A stretch of 23,518 nt of DNA from a virus. The notes under the pieces are model-generated. The model was not told the DNA's origin and did not search any database. It was given only the letters and a program-made list of their open reading frames with translations. Made by a program: the position numbers and the translations under genes. The DNA is taken from the IMG/VR virus record IMGVR_UViG_3300029266_002517, positions 1 to 23,518 of that record, one strand, 5' to 3'. Positions 21,247-23,518 of this stretch are shown here, piece after piece (position 1 is the stretch's first letter; each line of letters opens with the position of its first letter).

Positions 21247-23136
21247 ATGGCAAGAAATATTAAAAAAGAAGTTAAAAAACATAAAGAAGTATCATATCTA
21301 CAAAAAGATTTTCAATCTTTTAGAAAACAGCTGGAGTCTTTTTCTAGACAGCATTACGGTGATAAAATAATTGACCTTTCAGAAGGATCACTAGCCGGCA
21401 TGATGATAGATATAGCAGCATATGTAGGTGACAGCATGTCTTTTTACATGGATCATCAATTTAATGAACTTTCTTTAGAGACTGCTGTTGAAGAATCAAA
21501 TATTGAATCGCATATAAGACAAACTGGCATCGAAATATCAGGCCCATCGGCTTCAATTGTAGAAGTAACAGTAAGAATTAAAGTTCCTGCGAAGCTAGCC
21601 CGCTTCCCGACGCTATTCAGCAGCAGAAAAAGAAAAAGAGCCGGCTTTAATTACGTTCCTGATCCAATCTTCATACCGAAAATTTTAAATGAAACAATAT
21701 TTTTAAGTCAAGGTGGAACTTCTTTTACGCTGTTGGACACAATAGACTTTGCAAAAAAAGATGAGTTAGGCAACTACATCGCAGACATCGAAATATTTTC
21801 TACAAATAGCGCCAATGAAGTTACTGAATTGTTAATGACAACAATAGGCACGTGTACTAGTGCAAGAACACATGTACAACAAATATCAATCCCAGATAAG
21901 CTTATACCTTTTAGAAAAATAGATTTGGAAAAAACAAATGTAATAGAAATAATATCAGTGATAGACTCGTCAGAAGACAAGTATCACGAAGTTGAATCTT
22001 TAACACAAGATACAGTTTATGAAAGAATGGAAAATACTAGAAAGGATCCGGAACTAGTTCAAGAAAGGATTAGAGTGATTCCTGCACCAAAAAGATATAT
22101 TAAGTTTAGGTCTAGAACTTCAGGTGTAACAACACTAAGGTTTGGTGCCGGAAATGAATTAAAATTTGATGAAGATATAATTCCAGATCCCTCTGATCAT
22201 GCAATAAAGCTATTTGGAGACAGAAAGACATTTTCCAAAATATCAATTGATCCAAACGCGCTGCTAGAGACAAATACATTAGGTATTAGTCCAAGAAACA
22301 CATTGTTGACAATAACTTATAGACACGGCGGCGGCCTAGACAATAATGTTCCAGCCGGCGAGATTCAATCAGTAAAAACGCTAATAACAAAGTTTAATTC
22401 AAGTGTACCTAGTAGTCAAGTTTCAGAAATCAGAAGTACCCTCTCAGTTACAAATAGACTTCCGGCTTTAGGTGGTGAAAACGAACCCACACTTAATGAG
22501 TTAAGAACAACTGCAATATTTGCTAAAACTTCGCAAGGTCGGGTTGTGACTCGGGAAGATTTAATTGCAAGAGTATACAGTATGCCGTCTAACTTTGGAA
22601 GAGTGTTTAGAGTCTCTGTTCGAGATAATCCATCAAATCCGCTCTCTGCTCAATTGCATATTATCTCTAGAGATAGTTTGGGGAAATTAATTCTATCCCC
22701 CGACGTATTAAAAGAAAACTTAAGACTATATTTGAGTCAGTATAGACTGATATCAGACGCTGTAGATGTTTTAGACGCACAAATAATTAATCTTGCATTT
22801 AAATACGCAGTAAATACAGATGCCATGTCAAATCCAGAATCAGTAATTCAATCAATTAATAGTAGCCTTAAGAAATATTTTAAAATTGAAAATTTTCAAA
22901 TTGATCAGCCAATCATGATTGGCGATATAGAAAACATTATTTTAAATACGCGTGGTGTGTTATCAATAGGCAGCATTAGGTTTTTAAATAGAATTGGAAC
23001 TTTTGAAAATAGACAATATTCTTTTGAATCTTATAGTCCAATAAGAAATCTAGACAGAGGCATGCTTTTTCCTCCTCGCGGAGGAATATTTGAGTTTAGA
23101 CATTCCAACGATGATATCATAGGCAGGATTAACTAA
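21247..23136 (+). CDS. 6: gp6-like baseplate wedge protein (gpJ superfamily)
   Basis: This is a 629-residue protein, close to T4 gp6 (660). The N-terminus (YLQKDFQSFRKQL, DLSEGSLAGMMIDIAAYVGDSMSFYMDHQFNELSLETAVEE in pieces) is the typical gp6/gpJ start. TREDLIARVYSMPSNFGRVFRVSV in the C-terminal third and the FKIENFQIDQPIMIGDIENII end are also typical of this family. gp6 dimers make the core of the six baseplate wedges and bind gp7, gp25 and gp53. The gene ends in a TAATG overlap with the next gene. Confidence 0.88.
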   Translation: MARNIKKEVKKHKEVSYLQKDFQSFRKQLESFSRQHYGDKIIDLSEGSLAGMMIDIAAYVGDSMSFYMDHQFNELSLETAVEESNIESHIRQTGIEISGPSASIVEVTVRIKVPAKLARFPTLFSSRKRKRAGFNYVPDPIFIPKILNETIFLSQGGTSFTLLDTIDFAKKDELGNYIADIEIFSTNSANEVTELLMTTIGTCTSARTHVQQISIPDKLIPFRKIDLEKTNVIEIISVIDSSEDKYHEVESLTQDTVYERMENTRKDPELVQERIRVIPAPKRYIKFRSRTSGVTTLRFGAGNELKFDEDIIPDPSDHAIKLFGDRKTFSKISIDPNALLETNTLGISPRNTLLTITYRHGGGLDNNVPAGEIQSVKTLITKFNSSVPSSQVSEIRSTLSVTNRLPALGGENEPTLNELRTTAIFAKTSQGRVVTREDLIARVYSMPSNFGRVFRVSVRDNPSNPLSAQLHIISRDSLGKLILSPDVLKENLRLYLSQYRLISDAVDVLDAQIINLAFKYAVNTDAMSNPESVIQSINSSLKKYFKIENFQIDQPIMIGDIENIILNTRGVLSIGSIRFLNRIGTFENRQYSFESYSPIRNLDRGMLFPPRGGIFEFRHSNDDIIGRIN

Positions 23137-23518
23137 TGCAAAGAGTTTTATCAGCTAGTAAAGATAGCTACATAACAAATAAAATAATAAATAATAGATT
23201 TAGAGCAACCGACGCAAATGTAGGTCAGGCAGGAACGCTTGACTTGTTTAAATTGTACAATGAGTCTACATTGAGCACTGAAGCGAAACCTATTGAAAAT
23301 TCAAGGCTTCTCTTAAAATTTGATTTATCAGTAATAAAAGAAATGCATGATGCCGGCAGCATAAACGTAGGAGACACAAGCTTTAAATCAAAATTAGTAC
23401 TCCATGATGTATACGGCGGTCAGACAACGCCATCAAATTTCAGCGTAATAGTCTTTCCACTTGCAAAAGATTTTGATGAAGGTTCAGGTTTTGATATATC
23501 TGAATATAAAGACTTGGG
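23136..23518 (+). CDS. Virion structural protein, N-terminal part (cut by window edge)
   Basis: An ATG at 23136 overlaps the gp6 TAA, with AGG upstream, and the frame stays open to the window end (127 complete codons). It starts SASKDSYITNKI, then NVGQAGTLDLFKLYN, then SRLLLKFDLSVIKE. This resembles the 'D.y....A..N.G....L.v......S.llkFdls' order of DNRLRE-type beta-sandwich domains found in phage and surface proteins. After gp6 in this gene order a further baseplate or tail component is expected (such as a gp7/gp8-position protein), but I see no direct match to those. Confidence 0.55.
   Translation, partial: MQRVLSASKDSYITNKIINNRFRATDANVGQAGTLDLFKLYNESTLSTEAKPIENSRLLLKFDLSVIKEMHDAGSINVGDTSFKSKLVLHDVYGGQTTPSNFSVIVFPLAKDFDEGSGFDISEYKDL

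Noticed and set aside
1-23518. Minus-strand genes, tRNAs, transposons or attachment sites
   Set aside because: Minus-strand frames are all short and opposite to well-supported genes; no cloverleaf, transposase, or terminal repeat was noticed.

Overview
The window looks like part of a large, AT-rich, tailed-phage genome of the T4-like (probably distant, 'far-T4') myovirus type. It is almost entirely coding. All genes are on the + strand, packed head to tail with ATGA, TAATG or short overlaps, and the longest gap is under 100 bases. The right third carries virion and late-expression genes: a gp55-like late sigma factor, a gp5-like OB-fold spike/hub protein, a gp25-like and a gp6-like baseplate wedge protein, and the start of a further structural protein. 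The host cannot be named. The AT richness and a complete-looking Kdo-type sugar route suggest a Gram-negative, perhaps marine, host; this is inference.

Region 1 (1-14036) is an unusually large glycan cassette for a phage. It opens with the tail of an FkbM-type methyltransferase and three glycosyltransferase-like proteins. A nucleotidyltransferase-HAD fusion, a small cupin, a short GDPD-fold protein, a sulfotransferase and a 2OG-Fe(II) oxygenase lie among and after these. Then comes a run of sugar-building enzymes: a PseB/CapD-type 4,6-dehydratase, a first CMP-sugar synthetase, a DegT aminotransferase, a dehydroquinate-synthase-fold sugar-phosphate cyclase, a GmhA-type SIS isomerase, a GT42/sialyltransferase-like enzyme, a second CMP-sugar synthetase, KdsA, a small HAD phosphatase and a GalE-type epimerase. 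A minimal SET-domain protein ends the block.

The working model is that the phage makes and activates one or more acidic 3-deoxy-ulosonic sugars (isomerase, KdsA, HAD phosphatase, CMP transfer, sialyltransferase-like enzyme). It would also make an aminated 6-deoxy sugar and/or a cyclitol (dehydratase, aminotransferase, cyclase), and decorate the product by methyl, sulfo and hydroxyl transfer. The target could be the virion or the host surface; the sequence does not decide which.

Region 2 (14037-16308 and on to 17490) starts after an AT-rich hairpin. It holds a Cas4/RecB-like PD-(D/E)XK nuclease with an Fe-S cysteine set and two GT4 glycosyltransferases. Region 3 (17490-23518) is the phage core: a one-helix membrane protein, the gp55-like sigma, a small helical protein that may be the small terminase subunit, and the baseplate genes. 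No tRNA, CRISPR array, insertion sequence or integrase was seen.
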